Of a stretch of DNA of 64,000 bases, positions 1 through 10,871 are shown one piece after another. This DNA is from Symbiodinium microadriaticum. Taxonomy: Eukaryota > Sar > Dinophyceae > Suessiales > Symbiodiniaceae. The stretch is taken from the NCBI GenBank assembly GCA_001939145.1, contig LSRX01000067.1:993651-1057650 (forward strand), given 5' to 3'. Below the pieces are notes generated by a model that saw only the letters and a list, made by a program, of their open reading frames with translations, ran no database searches and was not told the DNA's origin. The position numbers were made by a program, and so were the translations under genes. How positions within the stretch are numbered: position 1 is the first letter of the stretch; the number at the start of each line of letters is the position of its first letter.

Positions 1-190
1 GGGGTTTGGGGTTTAGGGTTTAGCAGTATTGCAGGGTTCCGCGGGCCTCAACTCTAAACTCAAAGCACGAAGACCTAAATCCAAAGTCGAAACTCCAAAC
101 CCAAAACTCCAAACTAGGGTTGAGGGGAGTTTTAAGGAGTTTAGGGCAGGGGGGTTTGGGCTTTTAAGCTAGGGCCTGAGGGGGTAACTC
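1..190 (+). repeat. degenerate TTTAGGG-type repeat block
   Basis: G-rich telomere-like heptamers (GGGTTTAGGG, GGGTTTGGGG) cover most of this stretch, interrupted by a short CTCTAAACTC/CCAAACC segment in the opposite orientation near positions 50-115. It lies immediately upstream of a possible exon. Units are too degenerate to be a functional telomere. Confidence 0.8.
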
Positions 191-198
191 AACCCCAG

Positions 199-266
199 CT
201 CCTGAAAGAATGACCGCGAATCCAGCCAAGTCGCAACAGGACGCAGCATACGTAGACGACCTGTGG
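199..266 (+). CDS. candidate small exon (unidentified protein)
   Basis: The acceptor is ACTCAACCCCAG at 198 and the donor is GTTCAGGG at 267, followed by the G-rich telomere-like sequence typical of intron starts here. The frame (2+66 nt) reads PERMTANPAKSQQDAAYVDD and contains an ATG at 210. The minus strand is also open. No family recognised; single exon without partners. Confidence 0.3.
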
Positions 267-519
267 GTTCAGGGTTTGGGGTTGTGGGCTTTCCCTAACC
301 CCCCAGCTACTAATTTTTGAGGGTACTAGAGTTACCAGAGCCCCTAGGGCCCTAAATAGTAGGTACCTGGAGGGTTTCGGGCTTTGGGTAAACAAAATGG
401 TGTGAAACATGTGGCTCCGGTCTGGGAGCGGGTGCTCTTGTTTTGTCGAATTTTGACTATAGGTACAGGGTTTGGGGTTTCGAAGGCTCACTTAGACGAC
501 CTGCGGACTTGTTCAGTAG

Positions 520-600
520 GAGAGAGAGAGAGAGAGATATATATATATATACACATATCTATTTATTTACATATTGGTTTATGTATTTATATTTATATAA
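520..600. repeat. (GA)n-(TA)n microsatellite
   Basis: A GA dinucleotide run passes directly into a TA run and then TATTTA-rich sequence. This produces the arginine/glutamate and tyrosine/isoleucine-rich spurious ORFs seen around it. Positions 600-1,085 hold no motif I can name. Confidence 0.9.
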
Positions 601-1086
601 ACTTACAGTTGCTGTTCTGAACACCTTCCTTGGGAAAAATCTGCTTCTAGCCTTGCGTACGCGAAACTGTTAGAACCTAAGTCGACCAAAGTCGTTATGT
701 CGTGCCCAGAGAATTGAAGTATAAAGCATCAGAGAACAATGCTCTTAGAAATACTCATGCTCATTCTTTGGAGTTCATCATGTGTGCATTCATACGATGA
801 GCTGACCAGCATGCTGCACTACAAAGTTGATAGCTGCGTTTCGGCTTGGGGTCAACTACATCTATACCACGCTGTAGCATGCTCAACGTAGCAAGTGAGG
901 ATTTATGGCGCGGCTTGTGGCTTCGGGAAATTGTAACGATAGGTAGGACGTAGTACGAAGATGTAGAGTACAGTCTACAATACTGTGGCTTTGGAGTTTC
1001 CAGCAAGTGCTCAGAACGTAGTGCAGTCAACAAACTTGAGCACAGTGTAATTCATATAGTCACGCCTATGCACCATTAAAGACAAC

Positions 1087-1265
1087 CTTTGCTTGCTCAA
1101 AGCGCTCAAAATCCTGCCACAGCCCCTGTGTCATGCCGTTAGACTCAAAACGCTTCGCATCGCAGAGATGTGCAGACCAGGCTGCATATGTCCGGTCTTC
1201 GTGGCAGATCTTCTTGCCAAACGCACGATGCTGGAGGAAGATATCGATGATAAATGGTGCCTCGG
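1087..1265 (-). CDS. candidate internal exon, 59 codons
   Basis: On the minus strand an acceptor (TTGAACAG) precedes 1265 and a donor (GTTGTC) follows 1087. The frame is CC plus 59 codons and contains LQHRAFGKKICHEDRTY and later LWQDFERFEQAK. The composition is protein-like, rich in D, E, K, F and Q. There is no telomere-like sequence next to it, so the local intron-boundary rule cannot be tested. Family unknown. An open run of 59 codons is expected by chance many times in this window. Confidence 0.3.
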
Positions 1266-2138
1266 CTGTTCAAGATCTCAGCATGAGGAAGACGGAATAC
1301 TGGATAGCGAGACTTGCAAGTGTGGGTTTGAAGACGGTTCCAAAGGGGGTTTAAAGAGTCCGCGAAAGGGTCACAGGTTGGAGGAATCAGATCTGAGATC
1401 TTTGGCTCAGGAATTCGTTCGAAATTCGTTCAGCTCCGAAGCCCGACTCTGTTGAAACTTTGGGCAAGGTCATGGTCTCACAAGCCCTGTGGCACAAAGG
1501 CAGAAGAAAGAAAACTAGAGTCACTGTAGAGACACGCAGTGCGAAGCGCTTGGTGCTTGGAGGTACCGATGGTGGACAAAGGATCCAGGGTTTGGGGATT
1601 CGTTCATGTGCTGCGCTCACTATCTGCAACTCCTTAGCCGCAAAATCATCAGACATGCTCCCACCTTGAGCACCGACGCTATTGCACCGTTCCCCGTTCC
1701 CGCATCCCTCCCATCCATACACCTGCTTGAAAGGCCATGCCGAACAAGCTGCAAACCCCAAGCTCATGATATGAGTTGGCATCAGAATTGCTTGTGAATT
1801 GTGCCGGGGAGGCTGCACATCACAATGACGTGCTATGTACATACAGTAATATAGTACAGTAGTCGCACAGTAGCCGTAAAGCATTGCAGTGCCGTAGCAG
1901 TACAGTAGCGGTACGGACCCTAAGCCCCAAACCCTAACCCAGCAAGTCCTGCACAACGTGTGCAGCACTCGTTTCAGGAGCTCGGGGGCCTCCGTGGTCA
2001 CAGAATTAGTGCTTGTAGGGTCTAGGGTTTGTGCCTCATCGCCTCGACAAGCTTTCCCTCATATCATAAATCCTGAACCCTGAGTGCTATAAACCCTGGC
2101 CCCAAGCCGCAAGTCCTAACCCCACAATTTACTACTAG

Positions 2139-2195
2139 TATGAGGCCCGGCAGACACAGCCAATCCAACAGCGGCGGGAGAGCTGTCTGAAACGA
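2139..2195 (+). CDS. candidate small exon, 19 codons
   Basis: A C-rich CCCTAA-type stretch (2,020-2,130) ends in the acceptor TTACTACTAG, followed by a 19-codon frame reading YEARQTQPIQQRRESCLKR and then GTTGAC as donor. G-rich telomere-like sequence follows at 2,337. The minus strand is also open (a frame with MAASQLVSDSSPAAVG), so orientation is not certain. Confidence 0.3.
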
Positions 2196-2773
2196 GTTGA
2201 CTAGCGGCCATGTAGATGCAGTTTGTGCAGATCATGGCCGGCGACCTCTAGTTCAGAGGGAGAGCATTCTTAATTAGGAGCTGGGGGCGCATGCGTGGGC
2301 TTCAGTCTCAACGGCTCAACGCTTTCGGAACTTGGGCCAGGGCTACAGGGTTCTATAGGTTATAGGGTGCCCTTTAAAGTCTTAAAGGGTACCTTAGGGG
2401 TATCTAGACATGTACTGAAGAAGCGTTCACCAGTTTGCAGGATCGGATGGGTTCTTGGGCTGAAGATCTAAGCTGAGTGCCCTCTCTTCTGCACGCAATC
2501 GTTATGCAGGTGCGAAATGGGTCACGGAACCCTTTTTCAATTCTTGCATGAATCTAAGCGCCGTAGGATTATCGCAGCTTTGAAGACTTCTACAGCTTTC
2601 GTTGGGTTCGTCTAGTAAAGTGTTGTTGTACGGTTGTTGTAGGATTGGGCTTCCTGGACCTTCGTGGGAGTCTCGTGTCACATGGATCTTCATGGATCCG
2701 AAGCAAAAAGACTAGGCCCAAATCCCGTACCCATACCCCTTCCAACAAAAACGGACAGCAAGAAAACCAATAC

Positions 2774-2774
<1 letters not shown>

Positions 2775-2814
<40 letters not shown>

Positions 2815-2890
2815 AGGAAGAGAGAAGAGAGAGAGAGAGAGAGAGAGATAGATAGACACAGAGAGATAGAGAGAGCGAGAGAGAGAGGCC
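2775..2890. repeat. (GA)n microsatellite
   Basis: About 115 bp of GAGA with occasional AA, GG and GATA interruptions. The long Ser/Leu and Arg/Glu ORFs on both strands here are artefacts of this repeat. Confidence 0.9.
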
Positions 2891-3069
2891 AGCCAGCCAG
2901 CCAAACCTGTAAATCCCTAAACCCAACCCTGAACCTTCCCACCTTCGTCGAAGCATCGGGACCTGGGACATCAAGTACTGCTCGGCGGCCTTGGTGCCAG
3001 AGGCTCTTTTTCCGTTTGCGCGCCTAGCGTTGTGCGAGTTTGGATTTGAGGCTTACGGCCAGTATTGAT

Positions 3070-3260
3070 TGACTAGGGTCAGGGTGATGACAATGGTGAC
3101 AAAGTTGTGGATGTGATGCTTACGATGATACTGCTGGCGATGATGATGACGAGACGGATGGCAAAGAGGGCAACAGTAGTGAAAATGCCGACGGTGACAA
3201 CAGCAGCGATAAGGCGAACAGTTATCATGACCATGAGGATGACGGTGATGTTGAGGAGCA
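3070..3260. repeat. degenerate GAT/GAC triplet tract
   Basis: The sequence has strong three-base periodicity (GATGAC, GATGAT, GTGAC and variants) without being a pure microsatellite. It resembles a decayed trinucleotide expansion. Sibling tracts occur at 4.26, 8.9, 15.1, 28.0, 37.0, 53.5 and 60.9 kb. Confidence 0.6.
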
Positions 3261-3819
3261 GACGCAATTTGTTGTCGAGCTCTGAGACCACACAATCTCC
3301 GACCCAGGAGCCTCTTCTGAACACTCATAAACTCGGTAGTATCCTTACTGTACCCTTCAAGGGAACCCCTTACTATAGTTCGAAAGACACCTAAAAACGA
3401 AACGCACGCTTCTCTGCCCAAGTGGCCTCCCCTTCACACCGATGCTCCGCGAAGCTACACCAGTGTGGCTCTACGAAGAACTCGATGAGCATCCCCAGGA
3501 ATGCCCACAGCCTAGGGTTTAGGGTTTTGCATAGGTTTAGGGTCTTCGGCTCCAATGTATGGCCTTGGGGCTTGGGGCCCAGCAAGCTCATCCCCCCACA
3601 GAGCTGAGGGTTGAGGCTTTAGGGTGCCTGGGGTGTCTAGGGCTGGTGCCTAGGGTTCAGGGCTTCGGGGGTCCATGGCGTCTAGGGTTTGGGGTCTTAG
3701 CCAAGGCCCATGGCAGAGATTCAAGCGGAGGAGCACAGGATGCGGTTTGTTTCGGGCCATTGGCGCTTGACGTTTGGGCCTTCGGGCTTTCGAAAGAAAT
3801 TCTGGTATGTGTATAATTG

Positions 3820-3866
3820 TGTGTGTGTATATATATATATATATTTATTTATACATATATATATGG
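3820..3866. repeat. (GT)n(TA)n microsatellite
   Basis: A short GT run passes into TA repeats with TTTA interruptions. Confidence 0.85.
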
Positions 3867-4261
3867 AATAAAAGGGGATACTCTTACGGCTTATTCAGAC
3901 CTCTAATTAATCTATCTTGGGCTGGTTTAGAGAATGTGCTACCCCAAGGGTCCAAAGGACCCGACAATCCGGTACTTGGGTTACGCATCGTGGTAAGTCT
4001 AGGTTAATATTGGGGAGAGTATATGATTATTAGGGACTTGGACCCTTAGGCAAAGGCCCTTATAGGGTTAGTTTAGGCTGGATTTCGGAGGGCAGGAGCT
4101 GCGGGGGTCTTCATTCGGCAAGCGCTGAACACTCTCGAGCAAAGCTGAAGTCGTCAGAAGCCCGCCCAGGACACTTCCAGGCTCTTCAGGGCCTTACATC
4201 ACCAGCCTCAACAGGTTGAATAAGAATCACCCACATACTAACAGAACAAGTATGTACTGTC

Positions 4262-4395
4262 AACAGTCACCACCATCATCACCATCCTCATCATGCACAT
4301 CACCATCAGCATCATCATCATCCTCACCATCAGCTCCATGATCAGAGTGACATATGATATGATTGCGATGATGACGCTGGTGGTGACGATGATGC
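4262..4395. repeat. degenerate CAT/CAC then ATG triplet tract
   Basis: Imperfect CATCAC/CATCAT repeats are followed by their complement-like GATGATGAC run, so the halves could fold on each other. It interrupts the minus-strand candidate exon region at 4.1-4.8 kb. Confidence 0.6.
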
Positions 4396-4467
4396 AAGTT
4401 CAAGTCTTAGTGTGTTCAGGGCTTGCGGCAATGGACCTTCTGTAAGTAGCTTTTAGGACAAGTTCCG

Positions 4468-4767
4468 TTATGCCTGAGGTTTAGGGTTTGTAGGGCCTGC
4501 GATTGCAAAGCTAGTGCTCATGGCACAGCCGCGCCAAGGCGCGTGAGCAGTGGCAGCAGCCTCCTGTGCCAGCGAAGGGCACAGAGCGGTCCCTGACCAT
4601 GCAAAGGCACCTGGGAAATACATCACAGGCTGCAAGACAAGATCCCACCATACCCCACCCCTAAACCCAATCCCAGGGGCAGGACGCTCCAAGCCCTCGA
4701 TAGCTGCGTGGAGGATGGCAGCTGCTTGCTCGATCTTGGCGTTCTCGGCAGAGATCATGGAAGTCTC
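4468..4767 (-). CDS. candidate exon(s) with a helical segment
   Basis: On the minus strand the acceptor CTCTCTTCAG precedes an in-phase frame starting ETSMISAENAKIEQAAAILH and continuing with an amphipathic helix pattern for about 32 residues. G-rich GGGATTGGGTTTAGGGG then follows, which here marks an intron start. The same frame reopens after the acceptor ATTTCCCAG and runs to a stop at 4,468. The N-terminal part (about 4,670-4,767) is the more credible exon. The donor is not defined and no family was recognised. Confidence 0.35.
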   Translation of the reverse strand, partial: ETSMISAENAKIEQAAAILHAAIEGLERPAPGIGFRGGVWWDLVLQPVMYFPGAFAWSGTALCPSLAQEAAATAHAPWRGCAMSTSFAIAGPTNPKPQA

Positions 4768-4799
4768 CTGAAGAGAGTCTAAGGGGCTAGGACTTACTG

Positions 4800-5215
4800 T
4801 AGGGGGTGCTAGAGCTTCTGAGGTTTAGGGTTCTATTTGGGGCTTTAGGTTTGGGATCCCATGTTCGGCTTTTTGGGGTGTCGGGCTTTGGGGTCAGCAA
4901 CACAAGGAGCAGAGAGGGATTCCCTGGAAGCCGAAGGCTCGGGGTTTAGGGTTTGAGTAGGCGATCGACTTTCTCGGGTTGTTTCGGGAGGGTTTTGCAG
5001 ATGGGGTTCAGGGACATAGTGGTTTGGGGTTGGGGGTTTTAGGGTAGTAGTGGTTTCAGGTTTCGGGATTGGGGTTTGGGGCGATGGTAAAGGGCATTAG
5101 TGCTTAGGGTGCAACGAGCACTCAGGGCTCAGGGTTTGGAACTGCTGAGGGATGAAATACTGTAGGGTAGCGTGGCTTTCAGGTACTAGGGTTCAAGTCT
5201 TAGGGAAGAGATGGC
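4800..5215 (+). repeat. long degenerate TTTAGGG-type block
   Basis: Roughly 400 bp of G-rich telomere-like variants (GGTTTAGGG, GGGTTTGGGG, GGGTTCAGGG), all in one orientation. This is the pattern seen at intron 5' ends of plus-strand exons or, read on the other strand, intron 3' ends of minus-strand exons. No coding signal within. Confidence 0.8.
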
Positions 5216-5883
5216 GCCTGAGTCCAGAATCACGTTGTCTTATTTATTTATCTTGTATCCACCCCTTCCAGGTCTGAAGGAGCATTGACTTGCTCCTTCA
5301 GGCTGCTCTGCGGCTAACTGGAGTTCTGACGAAAATCATGAGACTGAGTTGGACTCCTTAGTCTGCACGGCATCAAACAACCAACAAGCATCACGAGTTT
5401 TCCTGGGCTTGGGGCAGTCGTCAGCAAATTACTCTACAGCAACTCTCCCGAGAGAGGATACTCGTGTAGAAAATGCCGCTTCAGCGAACAAAGGCTCAAA
5501 AGATTCTTCCTCGTCATGCCGATGCGATTTACAGTGTTGTAAACTAAGCGCCAAATTTGCAATGACAGCGATAAGAGTAAGCATCATCCTGGCAGAAGCG
5601 AAAGCTACTAGCCGCGTCAAGATGCGCAACAGCATTCTGATAGTGATCCAAGCATTCACGCACACACAGTTGGCAGCACAAGCTCGCAATCAGGCAGTGT
5701 CCTCGTCCTCAGAAGAATCTGTGCCCGTGGAGTTCGTGCCGTTTGTGCTTTCGTAGAACATCAAGCTGCTTGAGGCGCTTGCCATCACAGGAAACTTCAG
5801 ACTACAGACCCATCCTAAACGTTTAAGCTGTTAACCCATAGACTTAGACCCTAAACCCTCAACCTCAAATCCGGGCTGCCGAG

Positions 5884-5985
5884 ACCATCAGCGACTCCAG
5901 CTACTCCCGTTTACATGACACAGCTGCTTCGAGTGTGTCCATGTCTTCTGTCGGTGAAGTCCTCCATGTGCCACAGTATCTTTAA
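5884..5985 (+). CDS. candidate 3'-terminal exon with stop codon
   Basis: After CCCTAAACCCTCAACC (5,848-5,863) and an acceptor ending CCGAG, a frame reads TISDSSYSRLHDTAASSVSM and ends LHVPQYL followed by TAA at 5,983. AATAAA lies 6 bp after the stop. An upstream segment at about 5,757-5,790 (IKLLEALAIT) could be the preceding exon. Family unknown. Confidence 0.35.
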   Translation, partial: TISDSSYSRLHDTAASSVSMSSVGEVLHVPQYL

Positions 5986-5990
5986 ATGTC

Positions 5991-5996
5991 AATAAA
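5991..5996 (+). promoter_or_regulatory. AATAAA hexamer after a candidate terminal exon
   Basis: A canonical AATAAA sits 6 bp downstream of the TAA ending the 5,884-5,985 frame. It could be a polyadenylation signal, but this lineage is not known to depend on the hexamer and one 6-mer is weak evidence. Confidence 0.2.
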
Positions 5997-6320
5997 CAAA
6001 AACAATCATAGTATGCCGAGATATGCCGAGGACACACTCAAACTGCGGAAGCTGGAATACATGCAGAACTTGAGTCAGCGTGGTGTGGCCACAGCATGTT
6101 TCGGGGGTGGGGGGCTTACTGTCTAGGATCAGGATTCAGCTTTCGGGCTTTGAGTTTAGGGTTTGCTCTGCCCCGGCCCTTCAAAGAACAAATGGGGTTT
6201 AAGGTTTATAGGGTCTATGAAGCGCTCTGAACCATAAACCCTGAACCCTAAGCCGTATGTGAGGTTTTGCTTCAGTACAAGGGAAGTGTTCCAGTTTCAA
6301 TAGCGTCCAAGTTTCAAGGC

Positions 6321-6451
6321 GAGATCCCCTGAGGCTCCATGTGACCAAGTAGTATGTACTGTGGCCTTAAACCCTGAAGGTACCTCGATAGGAACCCCTG
6401 TTAAGGCCTAGGTATACGTACACTATATGGGCACATGGAGCCTTAGGGATC
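6321..6451. mobile_element. foldback (MITE-like) element, family B copy 1
   Basis: The arms 6,321-6,370 and 6,401-6,451 are imperfect inverted repeats (shared core AGGCTCCATGTG, then TAGT and GGCCTTAA). A related element, split by another insertion, lies at 38,374-38,575. There is no coding capacity, so it would be non-autonomous if mobile. Confidence 0.55.
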
Positions 6452-6884
6452 ATGACTTATAGCCTCCCAGTGGGTTTCAAGTCTCCTTTGAGCTTCTCCA
6501 TGTCTCATCATTAGTCGCAAAGGAGGCCTTCAGACTTTCAGCTCAGAACCACTCCAAGATAGGGGCCGTAATACTGAGAATAGATTCTTTTGGGTAGACT
6601 ATGTTCTCGCCTGTTCTCGCCGATCGCCAAGGGGAACTGAAACTGGTATCATGCCTCTTGCCCGGTACTACTGCCCAAAGCCCGAAGCCCTCAACCCGAA
6701 AACGCAACCTGGAGGCAAAGGCTCAGATGCTCGAGCCCTAACCGTAACTTTACACAGCCAAACCCCCAAAACCGAGAAGCCATGGAACAAGAGCCCAAAA
6801 ACATAATTAACCTGTAAACCGTAGTAGACCAACATCTCTAGAAGCACGATAACCGAAGAGACTCCAAACCGTTAAAACTGCACG

Positions 6885-7337
6885 GTTTTAGGGGTTTAGG
6901 GTTTAGGGTTTACGGATTTAGGGTTTTAGGGCTTAGTCTACCATCCCAGGCGCTCGCAATGCAACCTGAATGTTCACTCGAGGAAGATTTGTTCAATGCA
7001 CACGCACATAGTGTCACAGCCCACCACCCGAAATCCTAAACCCTAAACCCCTGCCTAAACGCATCTAAACACGAATCGCAATAATCGTACAGCCTAAGAC
7101 CTCCTAAACCCCTAAACCCTAAACACCTAAACCCCCACACCCCTACACCGCTACACTCCTAAACCCCTAAACCTAACCCCTAAACCCTAAAACCCCCAAA
7201 CTCCTGAACCCTAACCCCTAAACCCCTACACCTAAACCCCTAAACGCCTAAACCTAAACACCTAAACCCCAAACCCCTAAACGTCCAACCCCTAAACCAT
7301 TTTTAACCCCTAAACCCCCTAAACCCCTAAACAGCAG
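6885..7337 (-). repeat. telomere-like array, mainly CCCTAAA orientation
   Basis: A short TTTAGGG stretch (6,885-6,935) is followed from 7,030 by about 300 bp dominated by CCCCTAAA/CCCTAAA units with CCTACACC variants. It ends directly in the acceptor of the exon at 7,338. Confidence 0.9.
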
Positions 7338-7439
7338 GGTCCTTCATCTGGCTGCCGGAGGACCCACCCGAGGATTCCACGGCCACTCCGAGGCTCCGCA
7401 GCAACGCCTGGCGCCCGAGACCAAAGGCGCCGAGTCTCG
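7338..7439 (+). CDS. candidate exon framed by opposed telomere-like arrays
   Basis: This GC-rich 102-bp island sits between a CCCTAAA array ending AACAGCAG and the donor GTGTTGGGGTTTAAGG that opens a TTTAGGG array. The frame GG+33 codons+1 nt reads SFIWLPEDPPEDSTATPRLR and continues SNAWRPRPKAPSL. The outgoing phase (1) matches the incoming phase of the candidate exon at 8,346. Family unknown. Confidence 0.5.
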
Positions 7440-7725
7440 GTGTTGGGGTTTAAGGGGCTTTAAAGGGCTTTAAGGGGTTTAGGGCTTAAGGGGCTTTAAT
7501 TAAAGGGCTTTAGGGGCTTTAAGGGTTTAGGGTTTATAGGGTTTAGGGTTTAGGGTTTAGGGGTGTCGGGGTGTAGGGGTGTAGGATTTAGGGCTTACGG
7601 GGTGTAGGGGTGTAGGATTTAGGGCTTAAGGGGATTTGGTGCACGGCTCGGGTTTTAGAGTTTAGCGGGTTTTAAGGTTTAGGGTTTAGGGGTATTAGGG
7701 TATTAGGGTCTGGGAGGTTCTCGCG
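7440..7725 (+). repeat. telomere-like array, TTTAGGG orientation
   Basis: TTTAGGG, GGCTTTAAGG and GGGGTGTAGG units in one orientation, mirroring the CCCTAAA array on the other side of the 7,338-7,439 island. Confidence 0.9.
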
Positions 7726-7979
7726 GGTCTAGGGAACCGAATACCAGGTTCGGAAGTAGTGATACTGGTAGGGTTGGTAGTCAAGATTGTGTACACAATA
7801 TCTGCTTCTGCTTCATCATGATGCTAACACACTAACTGCAACTGCACTACATTAGCTAAATACAAGCAGTGACCATCAACATCATAATATCAGCGCGGAA
7901 AGAGACATACGCAGACCGAAAGCCGTAGGAAATAGTGAGACACTACTGTCGCCATGTAGGACTTAGTACTTCCGGGTGC

Positions 7980-8060
7980 GGTTCAGACTTTAACGGCGCA
8001 GAGGCAGTGGTTGCAGCAGTTGAGAAAGGCGTCCTGCGTAAGCTTATCACTAGGGTGAAG
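7980..8060 (+). other. possible exon after a CAG acceptor
   Basis: After GCGGTTCAG a frame reads FNGAEAVVAAVEKGVLRKLI, followed by AGG and GTGAAG, which could be a donor. It lacks flanking C-left/G-right repeats and could be chance. Confidence 0.2.
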
Positions 8061-8345
8061 ATGTCCACTTGATGCTTTCACCTTTGACTCCCTCAACTTT
8101 AAACCCCTACAGCGCTAGAACTCAAAACAAGCTACATCCCTAAAGCCACAACCTACAAGCCATGAAACCATAAACGCTAGTGGCCCCAATCAGTAGCACC
8201 CGAAACCCTGAACCCTTAACAATGACTACCTTAACCCTCAAGCCCTAAAGCACCAAACCTGTAAACCCTTGCAGGGGTAGTTTAAAGGTTCTACGGATTC
8301 CTGTAAAAGGCTACAATATATGAGGGTTATGAGGGTAACCCTAAG

Positions 8346-8421
8346 TGCACTGTGCACCGGAAGACCAACCACGCTCCGAAATCGCCTCCTCATCGAAAGC
8401 AGCCTGGCCTCGTCTGATAGG
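8346..8421 (+). CDS. candidate small exon
   Basis: C-rich telomere-like sequence (8,100-8,270) lies to the left and GTTTTGGGTTTAGGG starts immediately after the frame. TG+24 codons+GG reads HCAPEDQPRSEIASSSKAAW, then PRLI. The phase fits the exon at 7,338-7,439 (1 out, 2 in). The minus strand is also open. Confidence 0.4.
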
Positions 8422-8861
8422 GTTTTGGGTTTAGGGCACAGGGTTTCCCCAGGGCCACAGATACCTAAGCTATTTAAGTAACTGGAGCACTCGGGTTTTT
8501 GAGCTGGGTTTAGGCTTTTAAAGTTTGTAGCGTGTAGAGTTTTGCAGCGACTAAACCTTGATAGGGTTTCGGGTTTGCTAGGGGTTTCGGGTAAGATAAG
8601 CCTGCTTCACTTGGGTACTGACTTTCCGTCTGAAGAGTATCTACAAGCACGGTCCTTAGGTTCCAGAGGGAGAATGTCATGTCAGCCCACTGTCTTCCGA
8701 AAAGACCGTGGATTCCACGGTATTTGGTCAGCTGAGTGATGATTTCTGACACGATGTGTTCTGCGTTCGTTTTCAGAAAATCTACAGAGTCTACTGGGTA
8801 GCAAAACTTAAAACCCCGTCGTCTTTATCCTCTTGGTGCTCTGGGAACTTTGAAAAGCACC

Positions 8862-9082
8862 TTCGCCACCACCACCCACCACCACCACGACTAAGACTGC
8901 TACTACGACTACCACTACGACGTTGACGACGACGACGACGACGACTACTACTACATCTACTACGACTACCACTGCCACCACCACTACCATATCACTACCA
9001 CTACCACACCACCGCCACCACCGCCACCACCGCCACCACCACCACCACCACCACCACCACCACCACCACTACCATGACCACT
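8862..9082. repeat. (ACC)/(ACG)/(ACT) triplet block
   Basis: A mosaic of triplet repeats produces poly-Thr, poly-His and poly-Val ORFs on both strands. Confidence 0.9.
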
Positions 9083-9328
9083 ACTTGCGCACTACTGATA
9101 CAGCATTGCAACGAGTGCTTCCCTGAAGCACACGATCTCCGAAGCACATGTCCATGGTGTTCAAGCTGGCTGAGGGTTTAGGGGCAGGTTTGCTGAACCC
9201 TCGAGACAACAGGGTCCTGAAACCCTAGCATTGGAAAACTCGCCCCTACACGCGAACCTTGGCACCTGAAATAATGCGCTCCAATCTTACACACCGGCAG
9301 CAGCATCTCCCCAGACTACACCTTCAGG

Positions 9329-9394
9329 ACCAAGTGACCCTTAAAAGTAGGGGCCCTATACCCTTATACTATGAATCCCTATATGGTATATGAA
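9329..9394 (+). repeat. dispersed repeat, copy 1 (partner at 59.15 kb)
   Basis: ACCAAGTGACCCTTAAAAGT and the following GGGG(C/A)CCTATA ... TATATGGTAT.TGAACC match the reverse complement of 59,139-59,219 with a few substitutions. Confidence 0.5.
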
Positions 9395-9686
9395 CCCTAA
9401 ACCCTTTCAGGGTTCACTTCGTCTTCAAGGCAGCAATGACGCCCCTAGACTCCCAACTCCGAACGTGTCGTGAGGAATGTACCGTCTCAATGAGGTTCCC
9501 CATGTCAAGATCCGTACAGTGAAAAAGGACAAAGGACCAAAGAGCCATCAAAGAAGACGCAACCTCAGGACTTTGCCCTTATCAGCAAAAGGCCGCTTAA
9601 GTCCTGAACGCTTGACGCCGAGCCCTGTACCCTAAATCCCAAAGCCCCAAAGCAAGCACATTAGGGCGTCAGCTGGAGTCATCGAC

Positions 9687-9728
9687 CAACTGTAGCTCCT
9701 TCCCAGATAGGAAGTCGCGAAACTGCTC
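9687..9728 (-). CDS. candidate micro-exon
   Basis: On the minus strand, C-rich CCCTAAACCCCAACTATG lies upstream, followed by the acceptor GCACCTTGAG, then 14 codons reading EQFRDFLSGKELQL, then GTCGAT as donor. The frame stays open to LVDDSS before a stop. Flanks follow the C-left/G-right rule on the + strand. Confidence 0.35.
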
Positions 9729-10599
9729 CTCAAGGTGCTACGGTCTTTCAACAAACTATACATAGTTGGGGTTTAGGGTTTATAGGGTTTGCTAGGGAAT
9801 GTCTCTTGGAATAGAAATCAGAAACTGGATCCACTTGAGGAATGTGGGAGGCTCCATTGTGTCTTAAGACTTGACTTCACGAGGCTTAACCGAACTGCAA
9901 AGGAAACCGCTCTAAGCCCTTGGAGCTCGCAACGGACCGAGGCCCCTCCCAGAAAACGAAATACATGGAAACGAAATGCTGGACTTGCAGAGTGTCTCGC
10001 TTCCACGGTTTTTGGCCGGATCCGGGAACACCATGAGATAGATTTCTCTTAGGGGCTCTAGGGTAGCAGGGGTTCAGAGCATTCGTGTTCAGGACCATGG
10101 AGGCTCATGAACGGGTTGAACCATTCCACCTTTGTAGATGGGCTGTCTTCACCAGGGTGTGGGGTTTAAGGGCTGCGAATCCGTGCATCGAAACGAATCT
10201 CGACACGAGCGCGGTCCTTGAGAGAAGGCAGGCTAAGGACGTTGGGTTGCATTGCATAGCACGGACAGCGATGTGGTCTTCAGAATTTAATTTAGGTTCT
10301 GTCAATGGCTAAACGGCTAAGCCCTGCAAATGCCTGTGGCTGAAGGTCGGTTTGTATAGGTCTGTACGGAGCACAGAGTGACACGGACACCAAACACCAA
10401 ACAAGTAAAACAACTGCGATGTTGCGTGCATTTGAAGGGTGAGCGGATTGCTCGTGCAAATCTGCTGTCAAGGTGTGCGGGAGTTGTCGGTCGGCTTTCG
10501 GGCATTGACGGTGGCTCGTGACATGGAAAGCTACGATTTCATAAAGTGATACATAACATGTCATGAATATTGCTGTTGCAGTTGCCAGTGTTAGTTTCA

Positions 10600-10735
10600 G
10601 CATGAAGCCGGTACTGCTACTACGCCTCCTCCCCCTACTGCTATTGCTGCTGATGCTGCTACTGCCGCTAACTACAACTACGACCGCGACCACAACTGCG
10701 GCTAGTCATTGCTGCTACTGCTACTGCTTTTGTCA
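10600..10735. repeat. degenerate CTG/CTA triplet tract
   Basis: CTG, CTA, CTC and ACT triplets with three-base periodicity. Leucine-rich and serine-rich ORFs on the two strands come from this. Confidence 0.65.
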
Positions 10736-10790
10736 TGGTCATGACCTAAACCGTAAACCCTAAACCCTAAAACCCTCTTTGTATGACTAG

Positions 10791-10871
10791 GAGGGAGTTC
10801 GAGGCTATATCGAAACGGAGAATTCAAGCCAGTTCAAGGCGTCGTCGGACGACGCGGGCATTTCCTGCAGG
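10791..10871 (+). CDS. candidate exon between opposed telomere-like motifs
   Basis: CCGTAAACCCTAAACCCTAA lies on the left with acceptor TATGACTAG. The frame GA+26 codons+G reads GSSRLYRNGEFKPVQGVVGR and ends RGHFLQ. GTTTGTCGGG with later TTTAGGG follows as intron start. A second frame (REFEAISKRRIQ) is also open. Confidence 0.45.
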